This document shows, one piece after another, positions 1 through 55,700 of a DNA stretch of 64,000 bases (position 1 is its first letter; each line of letters opens with the position of its first letter). The stretch comes from Apostichopus japonicus (taxonomy: Eukaryota > Echinodermata > Holothuroidea > Aspidochirotida > Stichopodidae). Below the pieces are notes generated by a model. It saw nothing but the letters and a program-made list of their open reading frames with translations. It searched no databases and was not told the origin of the DNA. The position numbers were made by a program, and so were the translations under genes. The DNA is taken from NCBI RefSeq assembly GCF_037975245.1, contig NC_092577.1, forward strand, positions 31,464,398 through 31,528,397. The letters run 5' to 3'.

Positions 1-625
1 TGTCAACATGGAAGATCCCTGATCTATTCTCTTCAAAAATTTTACCCGGCAATCCAGGAAACTGAAACAGCTCGATTGTTCCTCTGATTTTATCAGCACA
101 TCCTGTGGACTAATTAATGGAGAATAGCAGTCCTTAACATGCCTGTCAATTCTCGCGCTAAACGTTGGTGTCAAAAGGACAAGTGAAAAACAATACAGCC
201 TCGGTCGTTAGACATGAACAAAGTATTGGAAAATTAACCTATATATGCTGTGAAAAAACGAAAAAAACGAAAAAAACGAAAAAACGAAAAAATGTAAGTA
301 AAAGCTGAAATTGTTGACGTAATATTACTGTGGCACGCCGTTTGTACATTATACATATTACAGTGTTTTATGGCTAAAGTAACTGGGGACGTTGTATAGC
401 ATGTGCATTCATCGTTAGTTAAAGGTCTACGGACAACTAGTCAATTTGCAATATATTCAATACATGTGTTGTGTATGATAATCTCATTCAGAATATGTTT
501 AAACTTTTCGAAAATCTCTTTTCGTTTCCAAGATATACACATGTGAAGTTTGGATAAATCTAGGAAACTCATTAAATATGTGCAAACTATGACGTGGAAG
601 GTTTTTTTATGGGTCTCTCTTGCAG
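1..625. other. Intronic or 5' sequence with no gene recognised
   Basis: AT-rich sequence with a short A-rich run of AAAAAACG-like units near 255-292. I found no exon with acceptable splice sites. The first exon I can support starts at 626 and enters in phase 2, so at least one upstream exon should lie here or, more likely, before the window. Confidence 0.4.
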
Positions 626-43252
<42,627 letters not shown>

Positions 43253-44500
43253 TCGAGGAGACATAAAAAAAATGGAAATAAACCGCCTTCTTCTAAGTAC
43301 TCGCCTGTTTCTCATGTAAATATCGAAGGACAAATAATGTAAATAAGCATTTTTTTCATGCCTAACAAGCCAAGCCTTAACTATAACTTGCGCCGTAGGA
43401 AGGAGAAGTAAGTGTGAATAAAATTCGTGATAAACCAGTTTCAAACAGGTTATTATCCGCATATAATTAGGTAATGTTGTTTTTATAAACGAGGCCGTGT
43501 ATTATTCGTACCATGTAAAGTAGTTCGTGTGTGTTTTGTTTGCGTGTGCGTGTGTGCGCACGTGTACCTGTTTTGCATTCCCAGGACTTAAAACACAGGA
43601 AAACAAAGGTAGTCCTCATACATCATTTCAAAAGAATGCCCATGTCTTCAGAAGAATTCTTTTGTTCAGGTGTATTGTTAAGGTCTGGGTACGTGGATTT
43701 GAACAATGGAAGAAGAAAAAACACAATCGGGTACTCAGTGTGAATATGAAACACACCGTGTACGTGTTTTGTGCACGTATGGTTGCGTGGAGGAACAGGT
43801 GCATAGACATACATAATTCTAAACGGATCGAATTGTTTAATTTAGAAATTTCAAAAAAAAAAGATTACATAATGGTTCAAAACAGTAAACAAGAACACTC
43901 TTTCTTGATTCCCCGACAATTTCGAAAACAGTTTAATTTCTTTGCTATTAATTTCTTATTTATTATTAGTTCTCGGGATAACTTGTGTATTATTAAATTT
44001 ATTCACGATACCATCGAAAGTATATCTTATAAATTTTGAAAGCTGCGCCAAAGTGTCTATTCTTTCTCCGGGGTTTTCAGTTATTTTAAACGCTGAGTGT
44101 CAATGAGGACAGTTTGTACGTACAGCCAGTTTTGTTCGATAAAGTGTTACGTAATGAACAGGGTTTGGAGGGTAGTAACGTTATATCTATTACCTGTCTC
44201 TTACACCATGGAGGTAAAACTGTTTTTCCGCCATGCTTATACATACGCACTACAATTTTAATTTTAACCATTCTTGCACTGCGCCACCAATTACCCCCTA
44301 TTTACTGCCCTCTTTCTCTCGGTTCTACCATTCGTCAGTACATAATATGTAACAATACTCTTAAAGTTCAACTGAGTTTGGTGGGTTTAGTGGCTTTAAT
44401 AGCTGCATGCCCGTCTCTTTATTTTTTATTTAAATTTTATTATTTTTTATTTTTTATTATTATTTTATTTATTTATTTTGTATTATTATTTTTCGCATTT
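43253..44500. other. 3' UTR and flank of the EXOC3-like gene
   Basis: AATAAA occurs at 43277-43282, 25 bp after the stop, and again near 43417; either could be the poly(A) signal. A 170-codon open frame at 43527-44039 begins in a GT-rich simple sequence, shows no known domain and has no exon context. Treated as non-coding. Confidence 0.4.
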
Positions 44501-44502
44501 TT

Positions 44503-44863
44503 TAGCTGTTGTTGTTATAGCAATGCCAGGTTTAACCTTTCTCCTTGCCAGTAGGAATCACCTCTAGAACCGTGTCATGGCGTAGCACTACCATGCATTC
44601 AGTGCTAACGTTCAGTGGTTTGTTGGGAATGTGGTCGTGCAGTGGGTGTGAAAAATGACTGAAATAACAAGACTATGCATTTATGTTGATTGTTGTTAGA
44701 GCAATGTCAGGTTTATGATTCTCCTTGCCAATGGAAAGCACCTCTAGAACCGTATCATGGCGTAGCACTATGCAATGCCTTCAAGGCTAACGTTCAGTAC
44801 GGTTTTGGGGAAGAGGTTGTGCACCAGGTGTGATAAACGGCTGAAATTAAAAGACTATGCATT
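44503..44863. repeat. Two tandem ~180-bp units
   Basis: Shared blocks CACCTCTAGAACCGT, TCATGGCGTAGCACTA, GCTAACGTTCAGT and AAGACTATGCATTTA occur in the same order at about 44550-44683 and 44740-44863. Confidence 0.85.
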
Positions 44864-45794
44864 TACATCCCTACAAGATAAAATACACGGAGAGTTGTAT
44901 CATTTTCTTTGTTTGATATATCTGACGTTTTCTTCAATCCTAATCTCATATTTATTTTAGAACTAGCTCTAGATGAGCCTGTTCTGATTGTTTTCTGCGA
45001 TATTTTCAAAAGGAAATTAGTTTCATTATATTCCTATTGGTGCCGTATAATATTCTTTAACTTCTTTTGGAATTGTGTTCACATATTATGACGTTGCAAA
45101 ATTACAAAAAAAAAAAAAAAAAATCCAAGCCAGTTTATCATTTCATTGTTATGACATTTCTCTTTCCAAGATCAACGTTGAATAGTTTTATTTATAATAC
45201 TGTGTTACCATAAAAACTGTATGACATTATTTAATGTTTGACTTGTCAGTTCAGTGCAGTTTATTTTCTCTATGTGCTCTCCAAAGGAGGTATAAGAGAT
45301 ACCTAAATGCAATTAAAAATAAGAGATAATACAATAAGGTATACAGATGGCAGTTACATAAAAAATACATAAAAGAAAACAGGACTGCAGAAAATAATGA
45401 AAGATCACAGAGATCGAGCAGTACTACAGTAAGTGATGACAAATTTGACAGTACGGTTTCCATTAACTTAGCACAAAACTAATTAAAACGACTGGAAATA
45501 ACGACTTGAGACTTCGATTAAAAATGGCTATGCATCTTAATCGAAGCTGGGTCTGGTTCTAAAATATGGTTGATTTCAGGTATCAAAATTTCTTTCTTTC
45601 TTAAAGGCTGGGCATGCTAAAAGTATGATAAAATGTATCACCCAAGTTTTGTTACTTTTACCTGAATTACATGTATCCGGTCATGAAACACAAATATCCT
45701 GATATTTTCCTGAAACGATTGGAATATTAGTAATGCCGCAACGGTATAAGCTTAATTTTCAAGTATACGTCATAGTAAATGGTAAGTGTGATAT

Positions 45795-46480
45795 ATAGGT
45801 TATAATGCATGAGTGTGTTATTTAATACACGGTATGCAATGATGACGTCATTTTCTTGTAACGGTGCATTTTTAACATAAACGATACTATATATACAACA
45901 AGTTACAGAAATAAGTGTGAATTACGCAACTATCGCATAATGCTATAAAATATCGTTATTCCAACATGTGTAAGTATATAGTTTGGACATATAAGATATT
46001 GTCCTAAGTTACGATATTTTCTAACATCCTGCACCATTTGCATTTCAATTCTAGCAACATAAGGGTGTACTTTATGAATATGTGGCTTCCAATTCATATG
46101 ATTATCAACTATCACACCAAGGAATTTAGTAGTGCAAACATTACAAATCAGCTGATTATCAATCTTTATATTTATATCACAGACCGCTTTTTGGTATAGG
46201 ACAAAAAATCATCAAGTTTGTTTCATCAATGTTTAAAGATAATGCATGAATGTGTTATTTAAAACAAGTATGCAGTGATGACGTCATTTTCTTGTAACCA
46301 GGTGCATTTTTAACATAAACGATACTATGTCTAATACAAGATACAGATATTAGTGTGAATTACGCAAATATCGCATAATGCTATGAAATATTATTCTTCC
46401 AACATGTGAAAGTTTAGTTTGGACATATTTATACGATACTGTCCTAAATTACGATATTTTCTAACATCCCACCATTTGCC
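45795..46480. repeat. ~240-bp direct repeat around a LINE fragment
   Basis: 45797-46040 and 46238-46480 share long blocks such as GATGACGTCATTTTCTTGTA, TTTTTAACATAAACGATACT and TTACGATATTTTCTAACATC. A LINE RT fragment lies between them. Confidence 0.8.
46041..46240 (-). pseudogene. LINE reverse transcriptase fragment
   Basis: The - strand encodes, across a frame break, a segment ending CTTKFLGVIVDNHMNWKPHIHK, the conserved region after the RT catalytic core in Jockey/CR1/RTE-type LINEs. It is truncated at both ends and bounded by the 240-bp direct repeats. Confidence 0.7.
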
Positions 46481-46729
46481 TTAATTGTATTTCATTATCG
46501 ACGGCATTGGCATTATTGTGGCAATTAAGCGACAAGGCGAGGATGTTATTCTGTCAATTAAAAAAGAAAATGTACATAGGCTATTGTTTTTTGTTTTTTT
46601 TTTGTAATGTTAAGTGCAATAAGTAATTAAATATTGCGCTTGAATAATGAAAAAAGAAATCTTGATTTAATAACTTTGTCTATCATTATTTCCTCCTTAC
46701 TTTTGTTTCTTTACTTGATTATGCAAACG

Positions 46730-47283
46730 TTGGCATTTATTGAATTTATGGTGTGTTCCGACTCTCCAAACTGTACCTTTTGCGATACGCATATTGAAAG
46801 TATAGAACATCTGTTCTGGGAGTGTAGTGTGACATCCACCTTTATTTTAGGGGTTGAGGCTATGTTATTAAAGAAGCAATTCTTCTTCTCCAAGAAGGAT
46901 ATCCTTCTTGGTTTCGGTGTTGATGTAGCTCACCCATACAATTTTCTTATTTTATATATGAAGCATTTCATCTTTCAATGTAAATTGAATAAATGTACTC
47001 CTGTTGTAGAGGATTTCTTCTATAAATTTAAGTGTACAATAAGTGTAAAAAAGTACACACAACATCGATATCGTAGTAAAAGTAAGGTTAACTTTTTGCA
47101 GCTTAAACAAGCCTTTAGGACATGTGATTCTCTTTTCCATTAATCTCGTTCGATCAATTGTGCTGTTTATTAGAACAACTGTTATTTTGTTATGACGTTT
47201 ATTTAATCTGAAGCATCTATAGTATGAAAATATGAAGTCTTTTAATTTGACTGAAGTTTTCAATAAATGGATGAAAAAAAAAA
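46730..47283 (+). pseudogene. 5'-truncated LINE with poly(A) tail
   Basis: The frame to 47143 carries CTFCDTHIESIEHLFWEC, the C-terminal zinc-binding (zf-RVT) motif of LINE ORF2 proteins, then ILGF-like and YMKHFIFQCKL segments. A 3' UTR of about 120 bp ends with AATAAA and a run of A (47273-47283). Endonuclease and RT domains are missing, as in a typical 5'-truncated insertion. Clade not determined. Confidence 0.75.
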
Positions 47284-47361
47284 AATACAACTATGTGCAC
47301 AATGCACAATACAAAAAAACAAAAAAAAAAGAATTTATGGTGTTTTGATCTTTATTAATGA

Positions 47362-47365
<4 letters not shown>

Positions 47366-47454
<89 letters not shown>

Positions 47455-47502
47455 AATATCTATATCTATATCTATATATCTATATATATATATAAATATA
47501 TA

Positions 47503-47580
<78 letters not shown>

Positions 47581-47593
47581 TATAGATATATAT
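47366..47593. repeat. Compound (TA)n tract
   Basis: TA with GTATAT, TCTATA and GATATA variants, about 230 bp. Confidence 0.95.
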
Positions 47594-48593
47594 TCGTTTG
47601 AATTTTTCTGAAAATAAAGTCCAACTGTAATATTCATTCAGAGCGCCATCTTTTATTGTTAAATATTAATTGTGTACGCTGGACAGTTCCTTTCTCATTT
47701 GCTTCGAAATTTGTTCCTGCAATCAATGCGCTTAAAAGGAATTCATTTAATTCAAATTAATATAAGAAACTATAGCCCCTCCCAATAGCTTTCAACATAT
47801 TGGAAAAGCTCAACTTAAAGGACATTTATACTTCATCATGCAGAGCCGAGACGTGGAATTTAAAGATCTTTGCAAATCTTATCTTGAAAAAAAAACAGTT
47901 TGTGGTTGGCTTGCTTGCAAACTTGAAGACAATACTCAGGCGCGTATCCAGGATTTTCAAACCCGGGGGGCGCGAATTACTATCTAAGCGGAGCGCCACC
48001 ATCGGTTGGCGCGCAGCGTACAAGAAAATTTCTTGTTTTGAAACCCCCCAGATCACCGGAAACGGCACTTCTCGGGCCTGAAATGACCAACCATATGTAC
48101 ACTTTTGCCTGAGAACCAAGTATTTCCTAATAGTTTTTTTTTTCCATCCATAACCTTTTTGAACCCGGCACACATCATGTTCGACCTGATCGCATCTCCT
48201 GTGGGTCTTTGCTTTTGTAGGTGATTCTACGTCCCGGCCCACAATACCCGTCAGCCCCACTTTTCAAGGTTTTAAGCCCCATATTTGTTCCGAATTTGAA
48301 AATTCACATTTCTCGTGAATAAACTCACTTCAAAACATACCCATAATGTTGAACAAAATTTCATCTATGGACAACCAATATAGAAAAAAACTTCCTTCAA
48401 CCCCTAACAGACCGGTCAAAATTGCACGAGTAGAGGGAAGTGTGATGTAGAATGTTGGTCAGAAATTTTCTAAAATTCAGACACAGTTAATTTATTGGTG
48501 TAGAAATATTAAAACCTGTTATAACGGCTATTATAAAACTTGGTTGAAGGAAATGAAAAAATAGCAGATATTTCCGAAAGCGAACACTACACA

Positions 48594-49265
48594 CATAGGC
48601 GTAGGAGGCGCGGCGGCACTGGCGGAGCTAGGGGTATTGGTCAGGAGTGGAGAGAATGGTCTGAAGGGGCGCTTTCGACACTATCTAAGCGGAGCGCCAC
48701 CATTGGTTGGCGCGTAGCGTACATAAAATTTTTGAGTAAAGATACTCCCTAGATCGCCGGAAATGACCCTTTCCGGGCCTGGCTAATTTGCAGATAAACG
48801 AAGAATAAGGTGTTATCGCCAAATTACACGAACAAAATGTGACAAATGTCAATAAGTATATGAGAGCGCAATAAAAAAGTCAATAATCTAGAATAAGTAA
48901 AAAGTGGTAAAGAGCTGAAAAAGGCGCCAGCAGTCCATTTGAGTCCGTCAGGGGGGTATCCGCCCCCTGACCATATGGACGCTCCGCCACTGCGCGGCGG
49001 GGGTGCAGGCCCTAATTCGCCATTACTAATGTAAAAGAGAGTTTTGACATAATTGGACCTCCATGCTTTTTATACATCTACATGAGACATGTCGTTGTTT
49101 ACATTAGCATCCCGCGGTATACTGAGCAATTTTACCGTACGGTACATGATGGCATGCGATGTAATAACCGATGCTTGCTTATATGATATTAACATGAACA
49201 CGTTTTTCGCGCGCGAAGCGCGCAAAAATTTTTGGTTATTTTTTCAGGCAAGTCGGACAGTTTTG
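48594..49265. mobile_element. Nested MITE, partner of 35950-36338, right end deleted
   Basis: Begins CATAGGCGTAGGAGGCG after ACTACACA (the complement of the TGTGTAGT duplication in the left copy). Its far end, about 45 bp including the second duplication, is missing near 49265 compared with the left copy. It contains the 376-bp element. Confidence 0.65.
48617..48992 (+). mobile_element. hAT-like MITE, 376 bp
   Basis: Ends CACTGGCGGAGC and GCTCCGCCACTG, with a perfect 8-bp duplication CGCGGCGG (48609-48616, 48993-49000). Carries the shared core at 48681. Same family as 61041-62097. Confidence 0.85.
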
Positions 49266-50653
49266 AGGCTTTTCATCCTGGAACGCCATTTTCATGCTCA
49301 CTGATATGATGTATAACTGCTGTTTGCGTTACAAATTCAGGCGCGTAGCGAGGAATTTGCCAAGGGAGGGGCGAAGCCTGTAGGCAAATTATCTAAGCGT
49401 AGCGCCACCATAGGTTGGCGCGAAGCGTACAAGCAAATTTTGGCCGAAAATGTCTCCCGGATCGCTGGAAATGACACTTCCCAGGCCTTGTAAGTTGCCT
49501 CTAAGCACTTTCTATTTTGAAATTACTTAGCGATATCATTTAAAACAATGCTGAATGGGGGGGGCGGGCGGTCGCCCACATCCCAAAATGCGTCATGTTC
49601 CCCGACGACACGGTCGAGTTCGAGACCAGCCACAGTTGGTTTCATAGCACAATTCTACACACGCGTTATGATAGACCATATATAGTATATATATAGATCA
49701 TTAGTGAGAGAGGAAAATGGAAACGTCAAAACGTGGAGTTGTCGGTGTAAGGGGTAGGGTGAGTCACACTTTTACGAAATCATTGATCCGTCACTGGCTA
49801 CCCTTCAGCGCTGTAATGATGTCACTGTTCTTCTTTCTCTTCCCGGTGTCTTCGCGTTTTGCTTTTACTCCCTCTTTTTCTCCTTTTTCTCTCTTTCTTC
49901 TTTTTCTTTTCCCTTCCTTCCTCTCCTCCTCCTCTTTTTTCCCCTCTTTTTTCCTTTTTTCTTCTCTTTTTTTCTCTTCTCTTTTTCTTACCCGGGGGGC
50001 GCGCGCCCCCAACGCCCCCCCCCTGGATACGCACCTGATACTGATGACCATTGCATAATAATTACGATTAAAAACATCACGGACCTTTTCATCAATATCA
50101 CAAACAGGCCTGATGAGCCGGTGTCATGGTGGAGGGAGTAAGGGGGAGAGATAGTCCGGTCGACTTGAGGGCTAATATGAGATAACGATTACTATATCTT
50201 ATTAAGGAAAACTGAAGTATTCCAATAATGGGGGAGGGGTGGGGTTGTGACATAATTGTATCCAAACAGCTCTCGAGTCTCCTGATCACAAATGCTAATG
50301 CAATACATCGCAATCTTATCTCTCGAGATATAAGTATACATTAAGATATCTTTCAAAACACATTTTTATATTGTTTTTTTTCTTCTTTTCTAGCCTGGCT
50401 CATTTCATCCTCAATTCATCTAACAGAAATATTAGTATATAAGGCATCTCATTAACACATTTGATAATCCCATTGCAAAACCGACTGACATCTCGTCAGT
50501 TATTCGTATCGATACATAAACTTCGAATAGAAATAACTTCATCGCCAACCGTTTTACCCATCAAATTCCGAACTAGTACCCTGACTGGGCTATCGCTTCT
50601 GTACACTTATGTCATAGCTAATAGAATAACCCATTAAGCCACGGATCCGTGTA

Positions 50654-51103
50654 TGGCAAGCCATTTGGGACAAACATCGCATAATATATCAGCGTATAAA
50701 TTGAATATATACGCGTATTAATTAGAATATATACGAGTATATATTATAAGCCAATCATAAGGCTTAAATACATCCGCGTATTAATTCGAATATAAACACG
50801 TATTAATTCGAATACATATGAGGATTAATTCGAATAAATACACGTATAAATTCGAATATATACACGTATTAAATCATGGTGTTGTCTCAGAGATCAAGTA
50901 CGTTTTGGCCTGGGAGTACGTCAATAGAGACTATAACATTGCAATATTTCATTTATTGCACTGGCGAGGCTACAATGTGATAACTCTCGAAACTCGTTTG
51001 TGAAAGTTATAAGACATAGCCAGTTATTGTCTGATTTAATACGCGTATATATTCGTATTAATACGAGGGCATATTATGCGGTGTTGTCCCATATGGCTTG
51101 CCA
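50654..51103. mobile_element. Mariner-like MITE, 450 bp
   Basis: Both ends begin TGGCAAGCCAT and continue for about 33 bp of inverted repeat (TGGGACAA, GCATAATAT), each flanked by TA. TA duplication plus TIR fits Tc1/mariner. The interior is AT-rich with repeated CGTATTAATTCGAATATA units. It sits within a unit of the 136-bp tandem array. Confidence 0.7.
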
Positions 51104-51114
51104 TACTCATGTGC

Positions 51115-51540
51115 TATCGCTGGTTTACCCTGATGTTATAATTAATGCAATAACCCATTGACTCATTAATCCACGGATCCATGGGCCCACATACCTATCA
51201 AATTCCGAACTTATGTAACTACTGACATGACGAACTGAGGCTGATTGTGATATCGCTGGTTTACCCTGATGTTATAATTAATGCAATAACCATTGACAAA
51301 TTAATCCACGGATCCATGGGCCCACATACCTATCAAATTCCGAACTTATGTAACTACTGAAATGACGAACTGAGGCTGATTGTGATATCGCTGGTTTACC
51401 CTGATGTTATTATTAATGCAATAACCCATTGACTCATTAATCCACGGACCCACGTATCCGGGGACCCACATATCCATCTAATTCCGAACTTATGTAACTA
51501 GACGTACCGGTACTGAGGCTACCCTGATTGTGTAAAATGC
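51115..51540. repeat. ~136-bp tandem repeat, three units
   Basis: Units start TATCGCTGGTTTACCCTGAT at 51115, 51251 and 51386. A diverged part-unit (CCCATTAAGCCACGGATCC) lies left of the MITE at about 50585-50651. Confidence 0.9.
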
Positions 51541-52139
51541 CACAATTCTCATGCATATACTTAATTCAATCAACAACGAAAATGCCTTTTATTCCTCTTA
51601 ACCAAGTGACCTTCTGCCGATAATATCTCTACAATCACTGATTCTAATTGTATTCTTTTTTGATACTAAATTTAACCAAATGATCCAAGACAAAAGCCTT
51701 TATTCAGCAAGGGCAAGATTCTGCTGATTTATATCTTGAGTTTGATCTTTCCTGAAAATTGTCTTTGCTTTTATATAGTTTATCACTCTTCGCTCGAAGA
51801 GATCTATATAGGATGATCTGTAAACATGCTAACTAGCAATTTCTCAGGCTATATTTGTTAGATTTTTAGATTTTCCCCCCATTTTTTGGCTTTTGTATTT
51901 CCTTTTCTGTACATTCCTGTACAGTTCTTTGAATCCCGGGTTTCAATAGTTTTAAAGTTGATGTATTAAAGCTAATTATTCTTCAAATTTTAAATAAGTA
52001 CCGCTTTGGAAAGTCGCGATTGTTGGAAAGATTACAATAAAACTAATTGTACACTAAACTCGCATTCAATAGACACAATAATTCAGTTGAGTGTGCAATC
52101 TACCATCAAACACGTGACTATATACACACAAACACTCAT

Positions 52140-52140
<1 letters not shown>

Positions 52141-52175
<35 letters not shown>
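52141..52175. repeat. (TA)n microsatellite
   Basis: Short TA tract at the 3' end (- strand sense) of SINE family 1 copy 2. Confidence 0.95.
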
Positions 52176-52179
<4 letters not shown>

Positions 52180-52505
52180 GAAAACGTAATGAGTTGGAAA
52201 ATCCAGAACAGTGAAGAAACTTTCAGCCTCAACCGGGATTCAAACCCGGGCCTCCCGCTTTATATGCGGACACCCTAACCACTAGGGACGCTGATTGTAT
52301 GTCCAGAGGTTCGAAAACGGTAACGAAGGTCGTAATTCCACTGTAGGCGTTTGTCACCTGTATCAAACAATACTTATTCTGTTTTTGGTGACATATTTGC
52401 CTTACTCTATATCAAACATGATACTAACCAACTTGAAGTCATTTGTGATTCCTAAAGCCGGATCTCGAAAGATATACTTTAAACAAACTTTTGTTAATGA
52501 AATGA
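52176..52505 (-). mobile_element. tRNA-derived SINE, family 1, copy 2
   Basis: Longest copy. B box on the - strand is GGTTTGAATCCC (one change). The 5' part extends to about 52505 and ends TTGTTAATGAAATGA on the + strand. Its tail runs into (TA)n at 52141-52175. Confidence 0.75.
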
Positions 52506-52685
52506 AATATATATATATGATCTTAGCATTATCATTGTGTTTCTTTTAAAAAGATGAGGCCCACGAAAGCTTTCATTAAACCTTTTTGGTTCTTTTACTT
52601 TCGTATTGGAATAAGACCTACGTCAATTGCCTCATATGTATGTTTTTGTTCCTTTTGTCGTTATACTTCCCCTAAAGATGAAAGA

Positions 52686-52724
<39 letters not shown>

Positions 52725-53608
52725 GTGCAACTAAATGAGAACACAATAAAAAGAATTTACATATATTATAGCTTTGATATCAAATTCTTCAAATTCCTTT
52801 CATTCTTGTCCAAATAAGGATGAAGAATTTGCCATCCAAATTCCCTGAAACAATTCTTGAGCCAGACACACACTAAAATAAAAGATAATTGAATAGGGCA
52901 CTATGAGTGCATGAAGTTGTTCTGAACCGGAGGTTCGTTCGTACCTTTTGTGACGACTTAAAATATAAAAAAAAAGTTATCAAGCTTGAAAATTCCAACT
53001 ATCCATTTTCAGCATCAATAAAGTATGAAGAGTTGAAACAATAGTTTGTTATAGAAAGCACAAAGACTTATTGTTCGGAAGAACAATGACCGCGATATTT
53101 GGTTGTACGTTCATAAATGTCCTTATTTCCACGCCAAAATAATTCATGGCACAGATTGGCACATCAGCATACAGGCAGGGGTAAAATATAGCTGTTGGAA
53201 ATGAAAATTTATATAAATAGCTGCGAATACTGTTGTGGTTGTTTGTTATAGAAAACGGGACTGCGGTTCAACTTTCTTTTTCTTTTTTTCCCTTTTTAAT
53301 CAAAATGACAAAATTATTACCAACTGAGCGTTTCCCAAAGGTGTTGCTTCTTGTTCGTAGTAGGTAACAGCCTGGTTTCACTAGATGAACTGTTGGATCA
53401 AACCCTCGCGACAGGTTGAAAACGCCGGGGCATTTTTTATATGTGTGTTTTATTTTTTTACTTGCAATTGTACTTGAATTTGTTATCGACATGTATTTTG
53501 GTGACTCGTCGACCGGCTGTCGACATGCTAGACCGCTTATAAGAGAATTTCACTATCGTGTTTAACTCATGCAGACTTTTGAAGATCTCATCAAGGGCTG
53601 CTGACGGC
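52506..53608. other. Intergenic, no gene recognised
   Basis: AT-rich sequence with (AAT)n at 52689-52721. Nothing coding. Confidence 0.45.
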
Positions 53609-54106
53609 CATGTCGGATTTAGCTTGTGGGGGGCCCGGGCCAAAATAGTTTGGGGACCCTTTCACAATTAGGCCCACTATCTTAGCGGAGCGCCAGCATA
53701 GTTGGTGCGCGTAGCGTGCACGAAAATTTTGGCACTTCCCAGGCCTTGCAAGTTGCATCTAAACATTAATTTATATTTGCAAACACTGAATTTATGGAGT
53801 TTGTAGAGTCACGTGTGTGACAAGTTACGCAAATGCCGTAGAATATAGACCATGCATCCTTATAGGCCCTATGCATTAATGGAAAGACAACTTTTGTTCA
53901 GTGTGGAGTTTTGAACAAAGGTCCGTATTTTACATGTTGACCATCGACGGACGGACGGAAAGGCATCTTATGCCTCCATTTTCTCGGACACCCAAATGTG
54001 GGTGCCCCACATGTGTGGGGCGCCTAAATGTGTGGGCCTAAATGTGTGGGCCTAAATGTGGGCTTGGGCCTGGGCCCCGGTGGGCCCCGCCGTAAATCCG
54101 GCACTG
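53609..54106 (+). mobile_element. Probable TIR element with shared core
   Basis: Left end CATGTCGGATTTAGC and right end GTAAATCCGGCACTG are imperfect inverted repeats, followed inward by GGGGCCC-rich sequence on both sides. A core copy starts at 53677. Repeats of CCTAAATGTGTGGG lie near 54009-54050. No clear target duplication. Confidence 0.5.
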
Positions 54107-54116
54107 GTCATGTCAC

Positions 54117-54527
54117 ATGCACTTCGGATATCGAGGGGGTTGGTCGGTTACCGAGGGATCGATAACCGATATTTTGCAAGCTGTTGAAAGACTGGGATTT
54201 TCTGACTGGTTCACAAGTAAACGATACTGTAAGTCCGTCGGTTTTCTGCTATGGATTAAAGTCGGATTGGTTTATCGATATCTCCGGGCTCAAAACCGGT
54301 TTGCGTGGGTTCAAAGCGAGACGTCACTGAACGAGGAGCTTGTCTCAAGGCGCCCCAGCGCCGCCGATTGGATCACTATATACGCCGATAGCATCTTATA
54401 CCCCATGCAGTCCGACACCTACTATGGAAAGAATTTGAATTCCAAGTGTTCATTTGTCTTTAAGACTGTTAGGTCACTTGTAAAGGTGTATGATTTTGAG
54501 GTAACTAAGGCGATATTCTGTCAATAA
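54117..54527 (+). CDS. Unclassified 136-codon open frame
   Basis: Open from 54117 (the first codon is ATG) to a stop at 54525-54527; reads SITDILQAVERLGFSDWF and, later, RPSAADWITIYADSIL. No domain recognised and no splice partners found. It starts just outside a TIR element and may be a relic of a larger mobile ORF or chance. Confidence 0.2.
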   Translation: MHFGYRGGWSVTEGSITDILQAVERLGFSDWFTSKRYCKSVGFLLWIKVGLVYRYLRAQNRFAWVQSETSLNEELVSRRPSAADWITIYADSILYPMQSDTYYGKNLNSKCSFVFKTVRSLVKVYDFEVTKAIFCQ

Positions 54528-55634
54528 TTTAACAGTTTACTGAACACTACCACGCACAGATAGTACAAACAAACACAGTGAATCTGGGTTGTCCCGTTTT
54601 GCTAAATTTCTAAAGAGGAATGATAATAGTCGACAAAAAAGGCTATTACGCTCAACGACCTAACAAAGAAGGGTCAAAAGATCCGTTAAAATAAATAGAG
54701 AGTTATATAACGAATGACGCTTGTGTTTTGACCCAATTCTTTTCACAGAGGCGATCTAGTCTATCGTAATGATTCCTGACCGGTGTGAAAGTTAATTGTT
54801 ACGTCGTAATTGCTGGTCATTGTGACCTCACTATGGCTTGTCAAGGAGTATGGAACGCCAATGGGACCACAATGTAATTGATGATGGTAATAATATAAAT
54901 ATATACTATGATAATGTCAATGACAGAATGATAACGTATATTTTTCTGGTTATTGTGGATATCATTGTATGACCCTCAGAAATTTGGTAACAACCTCTCC
55001 CCCCCCCCCCACCCTCACCTCCTCTTGTTTTAATTGTTACCTATGTGTTGCAAAAACGTCACATTTATATCACGTTCTAATTACATTGGGGAAGATGGGT
55101 AAAATTAGTTTCCTCTTTGGATTCCTATAAAACTAATTTACAGAGAATATTGCCTTGCTTGTATATCACAGATTAACTTGCAACAGTAACAGAGTTTCGT
55201 CAACTCATTTTCTCCTTTATACGAACCAACGATTGAATTTTTAGTTTACCTAACTTTTGCAAAGACATATTTTCTTACAATAATACGGATCCGACACATT
55301 TTATGTCGAGTTTACTTTGTAAAAAACTTCCGTACAAAACACGTAAGCCTTTAGCGTCAGTAAACAATGATAATATGGCAAATGAATGAGATATTATAAT
55401 AGTAACTTGATAGTGCTTTCAAGGTGGTGTCATTTTTACGTCACAAAAAAACAAACAAAAAACTTGCATTATGCATGGATGGGCTCGTTTTGTGGTGCAA
55501 TAAAGAAATAAAGTCTTAGCCAAGCAAGTTCAGCCCTGTCTACGGAATGTTAATTAAACGTGTGGTGGTTTGCAGTCAGTTGGTCATGGTTGACTCTTGC
55601 CGTCTTGCTTACATGTGTCTTTAAAGTACTACAG

Positions 55635-55645
<11 letters not shown>
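54528..55645. other. Intergenic, nothing recognised
   Basis: AT-rich with a C-run at about 54999-55009. No feature supported. Confidence 0.45.

Positions 55646-55700
<55 letters not shown>

Larger units (their letters stand above)
47937..50037 (+). mobile_element. Composite TIR transposon, right copy (2,101 bp)
   Basis: Ends CAGGCGCGTATCCAGG and CCTGGATACGCACCTG, with a 5-bp duplication ATACT at 47932-47936 and 50038-50042. It matches the - strand of 35119-37014 segment by segment and adds a nested MITE (48617-48992). Shared cores at 47980 and 49390. The two copies have different target duplications, so each is an independent insertion. Confidence 0.8.

Noticed and set aside
43527-44039. 170-codon ORF downstream of the host gene
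   Set aside because: Begins in GT-rich simple sequence, AT-driven composition after that, no domain; likely 3' flank.
50098-50140. Second CTGATGAG hammerhead candidate
   Set aside because: CTGATGAGCCGG at 50109 is not followed by a GAAA core at the right distance.
53601-54114. Target duplication GCCATGTC/GTCATGTC for the element at 53609
   Set aside because: It would overlap the left TIR itself; the true flanks match at only about half the positions.
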